DNA of 23,778 bases from Pseudopyrenochaeta lycopersici (Eukaryota > Ascomycota > Dothideomycetes > Pleosporales > Pseudopyrenochaetaceae), in NCBI GenBank assembly GCA_003313425.1, contig NHZP01000149.1, positions 1-23,778 of the forward strand, given 5' to 3'. The stretch's first letter is position 1, and each line of letters begins with the position of its first letter. The notes beneath the pieces were generated by a model. That model saw nothing but the letters and a program-made list of their open reading frames with translations, made no database searches and had not been told where the DNA came from. Below are positions 10,400-20,019 of the stretch, one piece after another. Both the position numbers and the translations under genes were made by a program.

Positions 10400-11430
10400 C
10401 TGAGTTGAAGCTTCGGATGTCTCCATCCGCGCCATGACGGAGACCGCCCACAGCCATAGCCACCTTTGAGCAGCAGGCAGCATGAAAGTATAGAATCCAT
10501 CGTACCATCGATGCAAGGTAGTCTGCTGCGCCTCCCGGCGGGTTTCTAGTAGAGCTTGTTGCAAGGCAATGCCGCCCGATATCCCGTTCAGGACGCTGAA
10601 ACGGCGTCTCTGCCAGTTGACCAATGCATGCTACCCTCCCACATAATGGAAGTGACGTGACCAACCATCCATGGCACGCCAGTCATACTCTATAGCCATG
10701 TTTCTGACAGTAATCCTGCATAGTGGAAGTGGCAGTGTGCTCGTCAGTTGGAGGGGCCAAGGATATCTCGCTAGGTTCGCGAAACCTCTGTTGTGGGCAC
10801 CTCCTTTGCCGCAAATTTGTCAACTTCCAGTTGGTTAGTAGTCTCACAGGGGCCTCGAGTCTGCCTCGTACAGCAACGATGCGGATGCCTAAGTTGGGGA
10901 TGTGCTGCAGCTAACGAGTCTTGTACAGAAGACGCAGCGGCACAGCAGGCTACGCAAATCCCATGTAGAGGAACACCAAAACACCGACGGTTTTATGGTG
11001 TGGGCACGTGGAGAGCTCTTGAGACAGTCAGACTCTGCGCTGCGTCGGCCAGTGCCTAGCTGAGTACGGCGTCTCTGGATGGTGCCTGCCACCTTAATCC
11101 GCATGGCGGCTCTGAACGGAGATATATACAAAAGCAGATAAGGAGCGAAGATCCATGGTTTCCAGGCATGCTTCAACAAACTTTGCAGTAAAGCGGATTC
11201 TTTGCACTAGGTTGATCGGCTGTGCCACTCAATAAGTGCATCGGGGATGCCGGCGGCGGGCGCTATCACAGAGACAATATGGCTGACCCAGGCAAACTCA
11301 TGCAGACCCATGCAGACCATCGGTCATGTTTCATTACCTCCAAGTCACTACTAGTTGAATTCAGTGAGCAGGGTAGTGTTAAACCTATGATTAGCAAGCT
11401 TCGAGTCAGAAGTTGACTGATCTACGACAA
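10400..11430. other. Intergenic, no gene recognised
   Basis: Several overlapping frames of 60-100 codons (such as 10723-10914 plus and 10889-11179 minus) are open, but none shows domain-like composition, a signal peptide or a consistent splice pattern. Confidence 0.4.
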
Positions 11431-12069
11431 ATGTTTACAAGCTCCAGTTATGCAGAATTCCTTGAGGAGCGACATCATGAGCTTCCGCAACTGTATACCG
11501 TGAGTAAGGCCATGAGGGACGTACCCACTTCGTTGATGGAGCATTATGCCCATACGACGCTGCACCGCCCCCATCCAGCTCAGAGTGGTATCGACATCCC
11601 ATTGGCGAATACTCTGGGATCTGCACCAAGAATGCCGATAAGAGGAGCGGTATTTTCCGACTGTCTGCAAAAGGAGAACACAGAAAATCCAAGGGGGCGG
11701 GGCTGAGCCCGAGGTGTTGATTACGACGCTCCACAGAGGAAGCTGCGAGGACCTACGCTAATTGTCAAGCTGAAGGTCGACTCACACGCGAAGTACCTTG
11801 AAATAGTGAAGGATATGACTATGATGAACAACGAATGGGTGGAATACATTGAGTTGAGAAGATTGCAAGACGATGTAACTTATCTGTCCCTGCAGTCTCG
11901 AGACGGACGTTACATATGCTGTGCTTCATCCAACCGAGTCGTCATTGGTCAGCCATTATTCAATGGCTCGTCCGCATGGCCGAACCTCGCTTTTACTACT
12001 TCAAACCCTTGCTTGATGGTCCAGAGAGAAATGGTTTTGCGAACTGCTATCAATCGCTTGCACGAGTAG
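11431..12069 (+). CDS. Hypothetical protein, two exons
   Basis: The model has exon 1 at 11431-11649 and exon 2 at 11737-12069, separated by an 87-nt phase-0 intron (GTATTT...GGCTGAG...CACAG). The splice removes an in-frame TGA at 11704-11706 and joins MPIRGA to RKLRGPTLIVKLKVD. The protein would be about 183 aa. The KLRGPTLIVKLK motif and the following charged, Tyr-containing segment look like folded protein. No family is recognised. Near 11950 the sequence can also continue in another frame to 12152, so the C-terminus is uncertain. No clear promoter was found. Confidence 0.4.
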
Positions 12070-12131
12070 GAATAGCCCCGGACAACCCTTACATGAAGCC
12101 AGACAGGCTGCTCCGTCCAGATGCCTCGCCC

Positions 12132-13036
12132 CTATTCTCCCTGTACGGGTGAGACGTACACAACCATTCCCGAATCCTCCGGAAGCCTCGCTTGATGCTC
12201 CCAAAACAACAGATAAACGAACCGAGGTGTTGAGCAGATGTACAAGCCTGTCCATATTAGATACACCAAGATCGCAGGATTGCAACTTACAAGGAGTATG
12301 CCGTAGCGGTGTGTGATTGTGGCTCTCCTGTCCATAACCAATAGGACAAGCGCTCCACTCAGCTGACATAGTACCACGAGCGTGCTTGAAGAGATGACTC
12401 CGATCAGGAAACGTATGAGAGATGGATTGCGACCTCCTGAGCTTTTATGCAGGTGTAACCGCGAGCACGATACCACCGCAGAAAGTAATGGCGGAATGGC
12501 AAGATGCAGATGAAACGTGTAGTTTGGAAGCATTTCATCATTCCTGATCCACATGAGCGAACTTGCAGCAACAAGTTGAGATGGCTACTTACTTCATCCA
12601 TGCTGCAAAGTCAAACAGAGCAAATGACATGGAGATACAGTATATGAGGGGAGTAGCCCAGGAGGGAGGTTGAAAGTTCACGCGACGTATGATGCGGGCA
12701 AGCTGTATGTACTGTTGGCAAATAGGCTTACGTTTTGAGGAAAACGATCTTACATTGATTCCAGAGTAAAGCTGGAGCGTACTGAAATGCACTGCATCCA
12801 AGCAACGAACCTTCTGTTCCGTCAGGAGTGCCATCGCTGCAGAGACAATAGCAAGCACCAAATGCCACTATTTGTACAACTCCAAAGATGAAGGCCAACG
12901 GCCGCTCCAGGTAGCTCTCTGTTCGCGGAGTATGGTCTGAGTTGGGCGCTCTAGCATCAAGCCAGCCGAGAAATATACTCAAGAGCAGTCCGCACAGAGA
13001 ACAAGCGAGGAAGCCGACAAGAAGCAGGTATCCCAT
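12132..13036 (-). CDS. Multi-pass membrane protein, possibly RTA1-like
   Basis: The start ATG at 13036 has an excellent context (CACCATGG) and a TATA box 49 nt upstream. Exon 1 (13036-12754) gives two transmembrane segments (about residues 2-26 and 48-66). Exon 2 (12711-12593) holds a third and exon 3 (from 12543) two or three more. The block APALLWNQ followed by QLARIIRRV and PPSW resembles the conserved core of RTA1-like lipid-translocating or stress proteins, but only loosely. Intron 2 (12544-12592, 49 nt, GTAAGT...ATCAG) is clean and in phase. Intron 1 (12712-12753, GTAAGA...AACAG) has good signals but leaves the frame out by one base, implying an indel or a wrong boundary. The 3' end is either the read-through stop at 12132 or a further 43-nt intron (12248-12290). 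Location is predicted to be a membrane. Confidence 0.6.
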
Positions 13037-13084
13037 GGTGAGATAGTAGGTAAGTAAGGCACCTTGAAGAGAAATCTGTCATTC

Positions 13085-13090
13085 TATATA
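13085..13090 (-). promoter_or_regulatory. TATA box of the membrane protein gene
   Basis: TATATA(G) on the minus strand lies 49 nt upstream of the ATG at 13036 and is followed by a pyrimidine-rich leader. Confidence 0.5.
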
Positions 13091-13091
13091 T

Positions 13092-13803
13092 CTGCCAGCA
13101 CAGGCCGCCGTGCGCCAGCATCCCACTTCATGGGCCTTTGGGACACCGCATGCATGAAGCAGTGGCATCGATGCACTGCCATGATCAAGATGCCCTAGCG
13201 GTGTGGATCGATATGTGAGACCGAGCTATGGTGGGTATGGCCATGTGTGTGGTATCCTTGTTGTATTCGATACGCCTGGCGGGCATCTGCTCTTTGAGTT
13301 TGACGAAGATCTGGAAGACGTGGACGCTCTACAGGCCTGTTTCTCAAAGATATTATTTTGACTTGAATGGCAATAGGTATTCAAGGTCGCTCTCACCACT
13401 CTAGTGTGAGTGACATCCCGCGAGGTATCGGTCCATTCAACAGCGGCAACGGGTGGCTTGATGCTCCGCCACCGGACATGGCGATGTCTGACGACTGATG
13501 CCGTGGGGACGCCACTGATGAGTAACCAAAGAAGCAGGGAGAACCCAGAATTGCTATGTGCAAGGCCGACACCACCATCCCTGACTCTGTGCCCACAACC
13601 CTGGCAAGGCATGCCCAGGCCTTCTGCCGCGCCTATTCGCGGCCTGAGACAGGCATGTCACACCGTGATCATTAGCCTGACCCAGTCTCAATGACATGAG
13701 AAGGCATGCCCGAACGCTGAGGCGCTAAGAACCAGGACTACGTAGCGTCCAAGCCGCCGAAGCCTATCATGGACTGGGTTTGGTGACAGGGTGGCAGAGA
13801 AGC
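13092..13803. other. Divergent intergenic region, no gene recognised
   Basis: This lies between the head-to-head membrane protein gene (-) and coiled-coil gene (+), so it contains both promoters. Overlapping frames at 13226-13612 (-) and 13410-13694 (+) are open but have low-complexity Ser/Arg/Pro content and no domain. I treat them as non-coding. Confidence 0.4.
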
Positions 13804-13812
13804 TATAAAAGG
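13804..13812 (+). promoter_or_regulatory. TATA box of the 13872 gene
   Basis: TATAAAAGG is a perfect TATA box, 60 nt upstream of the ATG at 13872 and followed by a CT-rich leader. Confidence 0.6.
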
Positions 13813-13871
13813 AGTCCCGTACCTCTCAGCATCCTCATTTCCTCTCAGCAACTTTTTTGAACTACTCAAGG

Positions 13872-14544
13872 ATGCACGCTTCGCAACCTCCAAAGAGCGG
13901 CGTACCGACGGTTGTGGACGACACTGACAACGCGAGTGTACGTGTTCATGGACAATACAGAGCACGCTGACCCTACCAGGACACATCTACAGTCCGGGAA
14001 AGTGATTCAGAAGGTACCATGGCAGCATGGCGGGTACGTGGCGACCATTACTCCAGTTAGCTGCAGCCTCACATTTTTTGGATATAGGCAATCGCAAAGC
14101 CGGCCAAACCAAAGAGCAATGCCTCCGCCTCCCCGTCGTACAGCCGCATGTTTAAGGACCCTAGGGGTATGAAACGTGCAAAGTCTCCAATCGAGGATGA
14201 CTCGGAGGACGAGCATCAGAGGGTAGGAAGCAAAGTTCCCAGGCGTACAGTAAGTCCTCCTGCTCCCTGCTCTACCTGCCAGGTCGCTGAATAGCCTGGA
14301 GGACCCCAATTACAGAATCCTCCCCGCAAACTTCGTGTCTGAGATGAGCGGAAGGCTCTCTGAAGCAGAACAAGAGCTCTCTCAAGTCAGGGAAAGGATA
14401 ATTGTCCTGGAGAACGAAAAGATGGAGTTTTTGGACGCCATAGCACAATTACTCGATCAGCACAAACGCAAGGCCGGATTTGGGACTTTTCAGGAGACAG
14501 AAAGAGTTTCGGCCGCTGCTGACAAGAGGACTACGGCTACATGA
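13872..14544 (+). CDS. Small coiled-coil protein, four exons
   Basis: Exons are 13872-13937, 13980-14033, 14088-14249 and 14302-14544, all joined in phase 0, giving 174 aa with no frame break. Introns are 42 nt (GTACGT...GCTGAC...CCAG), 54 nt (GTACGT...TATAG) and 52 nt (GTAAGT...CTGAAT...GGAG). The N-terminal half is Ser/Lys/Asp-rich with a basic patch (RGMKRAKS) and an acidic patch (EDDSEDE), so probably disordered and possibly nuclear. From about residue 109 to 148 there is a strong heptad pattern around SEAEQELSQVRERI and VLENEKMEF, a likely dimerising coiled coil. No named family is recognised. The third acceptor skips an earlier AG (14293-14294) that sits only a few bases from the branch site. 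Confidence 0.6.
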
Positions 14545-14778
14545 CCTATGAAGAACATGGCCAAGTTGGCACGGTACGGTTGGGATGGATCTGTATCGAC
14601 AGACAATTGGTCTCCTATACGGAAGGCTCCAGCTTCCGATTTGCCACGACACCATGCATATAGATGTACTGTAACTGCACTTGAGAACGCGTGAGGGAAC
14701 GAATATGCAGAGTTCCAGGCAAAATAGTAAAACGAGTTTAATTCAAGCAGATGAAAGTCACTGTCCATCAGAGTTCTA
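14545..14778. other. 3' flank, no gene recognised
   Basis: The only sizeable frames are on the minus strand, antisense to the coiled-coil gene end, and have no features. Confidence 0.35.
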
Positions 14779-14878
14779 AATTTGGATAGCCAAATTGGAC
14801 ATCATGTTAGCTAAAATGGATATCCATATATACCCAGCCAAATCAAACTCCCTTGTTTGGATATCCATTTGGATATCC
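14779..14878. repeat. Palindrome-rich AT segment, possible transposon end or MITE remnant
   Basis: Three nested inverted repeats fall within 100 bp: AATTTGG-ATAG-CCAAATT (14779-14796, perfect 7-bp arms), ATGGATATCCAT (14816-14827) and TGGATATCCA (14858-14867). A further GGATATCC lies at 14871-14878. The repeated TTTGGATA/TATCC words suggest a degenerate subterminal repeat of a DNA transposon. No target duplication was identified. Confidence 0.4.
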
Positions 14879-14881
14879 TCG

Positions 14882-15598
14882 AGGAAACTCCGCAGATTGC
14901 TGCACTCCAAGGGCAGTTTGGTGGATACTATGGCCCACTAGTATTTATGGCCTTCCCTGAGCACAGCTAGAAATCAACTAACCCTCCGCAGGCGTTGGAA
15001 GGTTCTAACAATAAAATTTCACGATGTGGGGCTCCAGCAGGGCTACTGTCTCTCGACCTTATGCAAGACAGAGCTTAACTCACGAAAAAGCTTTAGAAAT
15101 TCGCGAAGAGAGGGATCATTGCTGTACTTGTAGAGATAGTTTAGCAAGCAAGCGGCTATGTGCTCACACCATACGAGTGGGAGAGTACATGCGTAGCCTG
15201 CGAAGACGCCAACTTATTTCTCATCGTCGACTAAGCATTAACAGCTCTGCGGTGTGGCGCACCGTTTGCACATCAGCTGCCTCAGTTCAGGAAGTTTACG
15301 CGCTCCTTTGTCTATTTTGCAAATCCCTTGCAACAACCGGATTAGCCATCTTCTCGAACGGCCTTTGTTAAGATGGGCGATGAGGGCAGTGGTTAGTGAT
15401 GCTGTCAGATTCAAGGACTATTTGGCTTGATCTTTGATGAATTTTAATGATGAACGTGATTGATTGTGTGTTCTCTATTTTCTGCCTTTTTGTGTGTCCC
15501 TCCGCCAAGTGGTTACACCCGAGAGTTTGTGCTACCATCTAGGATCTCGCAACTTGGAGATCCACACGTGACATCTAACACCCTATCGGGCCTTACAT
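14882..15598. other. No gene recognised; one 115-codon frame
   Basis: A plus-strand frame (15024-15371) is open but its Ser/Arg/Cys-rich composition matches no family I know, and no promoter or intron supports it. The rest holds only short frames. It lies between the palindrome cluster and the hAT remnant, so it may be transposon-derived. Confidence 0.3.
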
Positions 15599-15623
15599 CT
15601 GACAGATGCATTGAACCGGACTG

Positions 15624-15687
15624 ATCCTGAAGTAGGCTCTGCTTCAGGATGATTCATTGAATCAGGGCTCAGATTCAGTTTGATTCA
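15624..15687. repeat. Inverted repeat and GATTCA/TGAATC repeats, likely hAT subterminal region
   Basis: A perfect 9-bp inverted repeat, ATCCTGAAG (15624-15632) and CTTCAGGAT (15642-15650), is followed by GATTCA at 15651, its complement TGAATC at 15658, and GATTCA again at 15672 and 15682. The cluster lies 80-140 bp beyond the stop of the hAT frame on its 3' side, where hAT elements carry short repeated transposase-binding motifs. Confidence 0.45.
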
Positions 15688-15764
15688 ATAATTCGAAGCG
15701 GTGATGTATGACGTACGGTGTAGCAGTAGTATTATGGCTTGTTGCCCTCTAATTTATCCTCTAG

Positions 15765-16245
15765 TCACGCAAACTCCTGTTCCGTAGACTCTATAGCCCT
15801 CTGAACCGCTTCATCTGTCAGAAAAGTCTCATAAGAAAGCCCAGTCGTGACCCAATGCTTCAAGCACTCCAGCATCTCTAGCGTCTTGATTGAAAGCCTC
15901 GTTCGATCCCATGAGACCGTACGCCGAGAACTACTAAATATACGCTCCACCTCTGCGGACATCGCGGGTATAGATGGTATGTTGATGGCCAATAAACTGA
16001 GTTCAGGATACGTCTTCTGCTGCGTTGGCTCAAGCCAATATTCAAGCGGAGACTGTTCACCAATAGAGACAGGAGTAGCCTGTAGAATTAATTAGCTTAA
16101 CTGTAAAGAACATTCAGCAAACATACTATGATAAAACGCTCAAAGTCATCACCTATTGTACTACCAACATCTATATTTAAATACCTCTCACGCTTCCATC
16201 GCTCGTATGGCGTTTCTAGCGAATCTTGAGTAAAGCCGCTGCTCT
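15765..16245 (-). mobile_element. Truncated hAT-family transposase (C-terminal dimerisation region)
   Basis: The minus strand encodes the hAT C-terminal dimerisation domain. Blocks in order are PYERWKRERYL, SPLEYWLEPTQQKTYPELS, then IPSIPAMSAEVERIFSSSRR, and RLSIKTLEMLECLKHW. A 47-nt intron (16080-16126, GTATGT...CTACAG) joins the first block to the rest in phase. Only the last 150 or so residues are present. The catalytic core and any zinc finger are missing, and the frame ends upstream in a stop near 16240-16245. The element is therefore a dead fragment. Its right side abuts the truncated 16272 gene. This domain mediates transposase dimerisation in complete elements. Confidence 0.85.
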
Positions 16246-16271
16246 ATAGGTGGCTTGAAGTGGTCTTTCCA

Positions 16272-16733
16272 TAATTTTCTAACCTCTCGAACTGCCCTAT
16301 TGTTGAGACAGACGCGGATCGAATGCGTGCGGGTCTGATCGAGCTTGGCACGAGCAATGCCATCGATCGAGCGCTAGAGGATGTATCCTGGAAGCCACTC
16401 TTCGCCGAGAAGAAGACCGAGGAGGTTGTCAAGACTGCTCCGAAGTCGAAGGAGCTGAAGTCGGAAATCGCAGCAGAGAAGAGCCGACAGAATCTACAAA
16501 AAACACTGGTTGGCAACATAAAAGTTGTAATGGATCCTTTTTTTGCGAAGCCAGGGCCCCCGATGCCGAAACCCAGTTTTGGAATTTTAAAGTGAAAGAG
16601 GGAGGACCAACCGAATAAAGAGCTTGAAACACCCTCAACCAAAGCGCTTCCGCCAGAAGAGGCAGCGGCAGGGGATATACCAACGAAAAAGCCAGCATTG
16701 ATATCCGCGCTAGTTGAGTACGACTCTGACTGA
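16272..16733 (+). pseudogene. 5'-truncated gene with an in-frame stop, unknown family
   Basis: An open frame runs without an upstream start codon from about 16272, next to the hAT fragment. It is interrupted by one in-frame TGA (16593-16595) and continues in the same frame to 16733. Before the stop it reads as a helical, Lys/Glu-rich segment (VSWKPLFAEKK, then LQKTLVGNIKVVMDPFF) ending in SFGILK. After it comes KREDQPNKEL and an acidic end LVEYDSD. If the TGA was once CGA the joint would read as a KRKR-type basic motif, but that is inference. A TGA genuine stop with chance read-through, or an intron, are alternatives. The first ATG is at 16323. It converges with the PKS. Confidence 0.45.
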
Positions 16734-17104
16734 CTTCCATCCTCAGGCTTTACAAGGACGATGAACAACGAGCGATTGACGAAGACATATTTGCATTCAC
16801 GGCGTTTTGGGAATATGGCATATGATACCCCTCCTGCGATTGACATTAACTTCGTTTTTTTCGTAAACTTGATTACATAGAAAATACTATTCCTCAGACA
16901 TCGAAAAGGAAATACAGGGTATAAACACCAGAAGCTCCAACGCTAGAACGCTTCATCCTCCCAGAATAAGCAAAGTAGAAAGTCATTCATTCTTTCCCTA
17001 GATTTATTGTCAGATTATGTGGTCTTTCACTCACTTCGTTGTTGCAATTTCATATCCCTTTTCATCCTCTGCAATTTTTGACTTTCCTTTTACTGGCCTC
17101 GCCC

Positions 17105-17345
17105 TCGCTCTCGCTCGCTCTGGCCACCAACCCGTTCAGCAATTCTCTCAACTAAACTTTCAATACTCGTCGCCTGCAAGATGTCAAATACACTGACTGT
17201 CACCTTGGTCTCGCGCTGGATCCAGTTCTTCATCTCGACGGCGACCAGCGAGTCGGTTCCATACGCGCTCATCGAGCGAATAGCATCCAGCTCAGACGGA
17301 TCCGTCATTAAGCTACGAGAAAGCTTATTGATGAGGGCAGTCTGG
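17105..17345 (-). other. PKS acyl carrier protein domain
   Basis: The phosphopantetheine attachment motif YGTDSLVAVEMKNW has its Ser at codon 17249-17251. It is followed by the usual helices and a charged tail (SERERGRG). No release domain follows, as is normal for stand-alone highly reducing PKSs. Confidence 0.9.
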
Positions 17346-17599
17346 ATATAATATTTCGCCTGCTCGGTGGACGGCGCGGAGGCGAGTTGAGCGGCCAGCG
17401 AGAGGGAAGCTGGCGTTGCCCCGTCGTTTGTAGACTGCACTGTAGTTTCGGTCTTGAAATGCGGGCGAAGGTACTCGAGATGACTTAGTACTGGATCCTT
17501 TGCGAAGAACGGCATATTGCCTTCCTTCATCGTTGCGATGTCGAGATAAGAGTCCAGTCCCGTAACTAAATGGCCGGTCATTGGCTGTCGGATTCCCAA

Positions 17600-18277
17600 T
17601 TCGATAAGTGCTAGCATCTCTGCTTCGTTAATGTGTTTGAACTCTTGCACTTTGATCTTTTTTCCGCTCTCCTTCTTCTCTACCACATATCCCACGCCGC
17701 CGACAATACCTAGATCAATTGCCGTGGCCGGCAAGCCTAGGTTATTGCGATACTTGGCCAGTGCGACTTGATAGGCACAGCCCGCGGCGTAGTTTGATTG
17801 TCCTGCATTGCGGATGAAGGAGTGGAGAGAAGAGACAAGGATGAAGAAATCCAAGGGTTGGGAGAGTGTGGCTTCGTGGAGGTTCTTTGAACCGTGGACT
17901 TTGGGGAAGATGGTTGATGTCCACTGTTCATGCGTCATGCTACTGAACAGCGAGTCGTTGAGTGTCATGGCGCCCTGTATGACGCCGCGGATAGGTGGGA
18001 AGGTCTTCAAGGTGTCTGAGAGAGTGGATGAGAGGGCGAATGCATCGGAGATGTCGCACTGGAGAACTGCGGTGCGAATGCCGGAGTCTTCGGGGGAGGA
18101 GATGAAAGACGATGCTTCGGCGGAAGAAGCACCAGAGCGGGAGACGGAGGTTAGGTTTTTGGCACCGTGGGTGGTTAGCCAGCGAGATATGCTGCGCCCT
18201 AGACCACCGAGGCAGCCGGCGAGGAGGTAGGATACGTCTGAGTTAAAGAGGATGCTCTCGGGCGGTTTCTGTGCAAC
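17600..18277 (-). other. PKS ketoreductase domain
   Basis: The Rossmann motif YLLAGCLGGLGRSISRWL is followed by VIQGAM, VSSLHSFI (catalytic Ser region) and NAGQSNYAAG (catalytic Tyr, codon 17789-17791). It begins immediately after the intron at 18278-18331, which joins DQVL to VAQKPPESILF. Confidence 0.85.
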
Positions 18278-18331
18278 CTAAAAACCTGTCAGCCTTCCAT
18301 TTCGAAAGAAATGGTAATATGAGGTGCTTAC
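18278..18331 (-). other. Intron in the PKS between ER and KR
   Basis: A 54-nt GTAAGC...TTTTTAG intron with a GGCTGAC branch site. The length is a multiple of three and both ends are phase 0, so splicing restores VLVAQKPPE. It is the only sequence break in the PKS that is a proper intron. Confidence 0.8.
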
Positions 18332-19300
18332 TAAGACCTGATCACCTGTGGTCGGGACCATGATCGCTCTGCTCGTATACTTCTCATTCTGCACCATTTC
18401 GATTGCTTCAGTCAACTTTGACCATGACCTCAAGTCGATCGGCGAAACTGCTTGCAACTTCTCGTCCATAACGAACTTCATCGCCTCCTGGAAGATTCTG
18501 CCGGCAAGTTTGACATTCTGTTGACGCAGGTGTGCCATGTTGACGGACGTGAATGACACACTCTTGTCGAATGGAGCCATTTCCAGCCGCGCATTGGTCT
18601 GTGAGTTGTCCTTTGCAAGGTCAATAAATTTGCCGAAGGGTGCGACGCAGTTGAATGTAGCCTGAAGTGCTTCGCCTGAAAGCGTATTCAAAGCAACATC
18701 CACACCACGGCCCTTTGTTGCTCGCCGGACTGGAACAACAAACTTCAGATCTTGACTGGAGAAGATTCGGCTTGGATCAATGCCGTATGACTCTGTGAGG
18801 TGAGTCTTCTCCTCGGCCGAATTGACAGTCACGAAGATAACTGCTCCAAGCATCGAGGCGATCAGAAGGGCAGCTTGACCGACAGGAGCTGCAGCTTCGT
18901 GAACGAGGACTGTATCATCAGCCCCTATGCACGCTGTGTGTACCAAGGCATGAAAGGCAGTAGAATAAGCTACTGGAATGTCGCGGCGGCCTCAAAGCTC
19001 GCATCATCGGGAATTCTGTGCACAAAAGTTGCTGGAGTGCGGACATGCGCGGCGAAAGTGCCGGTGCACCAGGCAGTGACACGATCACCCACCGAGAGAC
19101 CTGAAATGGTATTACCAATCTTTGTAACAACACCCGCGCACTCTTGGCCTAAGTTTTGATTCGAAAGTTCACCACTAAGTATTTGGATGCCCTTTGAGTC
19201 GAGATTGGCAGCTTGAACTTCGACCTCAACTTCTTGAGGCAACATCGGCCGTTTCGCTATCGGATCGTCTTCGAAGACAAAAGGCCCCTTCAGGCCCGAG
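18332..19300 (-). other. PKS enoylreductase domain
   Basis: An MDR-type ER with LGQECAGVV, GDRVTAW, the NADPH-binding stretch HEAAAPVGQAAL (18878-18901), GVDVALNTLSGEAL and GKFIDLAKD. The nucleotide-binding glycine motif, usually GGVGQ or a close variant, reads APVGQ here. A CCC-to-CC contraction at 18975-18976 breaks the frame just before it. Confidence 0.8.
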
Positions 19301-20019
19301 TCGGAGACTTTGAGCTTCAGCCGGCGATCTCTTTGTACGATATCCTCCAGCTGTGGTGGCAGCGATAACGGATCGGTGCGTCTGGCAACGAACTTATTCG
19401 ACGTCTCATCCTCAACTGCGCGCTTGATATGAAGCACGCCCCCTCTCTCAATGAATTCGCCGTCATCAGACACAGAGTAAGATCCTGGGCTCAATTGCTT
19501 TTCGTATATGCGGTACAAAAGGTCAGCGACGCCCTTGGCAGGTAACTTCTTCTCCGCATCTAGATCGACAGTGATACAAGAGAATGCTTCATGCCCTGCT
19601 CTCAAGGTACGAGCAAGCCCCTGGAAAATTGCAAGCTCAGGGCGCTCGGGGTTGGAAGACGCTGCTCCACGAGTCACCCAAATTAGGCCCGTGTATATGT
19701 CAGCGAAGCGTTGGAGGGTCTTAAATTGGTCAGTCGAAGGGCTGGCGAAGAGTGGTTCATCAAGCTCAACAAAGCTGACGCAGATTGTGCCGGTTATATC
19801 TTGCTGTTTCAGCCTAGATAGCGACGCAAGCTATACTTGAAGGCCTGCCCTTTCCATCCTGACCTTAAGCGCCAACGGCATGTCTAGCCTGTTTACCTTG
19901 ATCGGAAAGTCGGAGCACAGGATGGTAATGAGAGGGTTCTCTGGCGGCCTGGGCAAGCCATTGCAGAGAGTTGACCTGGTTTCGACGGCCGTGGCTATCA
20001 TGAGCCTTGTACCCTCCTC

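Noticed and set aside
10723..10914. A second RING-like motif (CGHLLCR)
   Set aside because: The remaining zinc ligands are absent in all frames nearby, so the match is by chance.
11704..11706. In-frame TGA as a nonsense mutation
   Set aside because: A well-formed phase-0 intron (11650-11736) removes it, so no lesion is needed.
13938..14301. Frame changes in the 13872 gene as frameshifts
   Set aside because: Three introns with good donors and branch sites join all exons in phase 0.
15024..15371. 115-codon plus-strand ORF as a zinc-finger part of the transposon
   Set aside because: The Cys and His spacing does not match a BED or other zinc finger, and it lies on the strand opposite the hAT transposase.
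16244..16846. 200-codon minus-strand ORF
   Set aside because: It is antisense to the 16272-16733 frame, is Ser/Phe-rich in the way a shadow of a Lys/Glu-rich gene would be, and has no domain.
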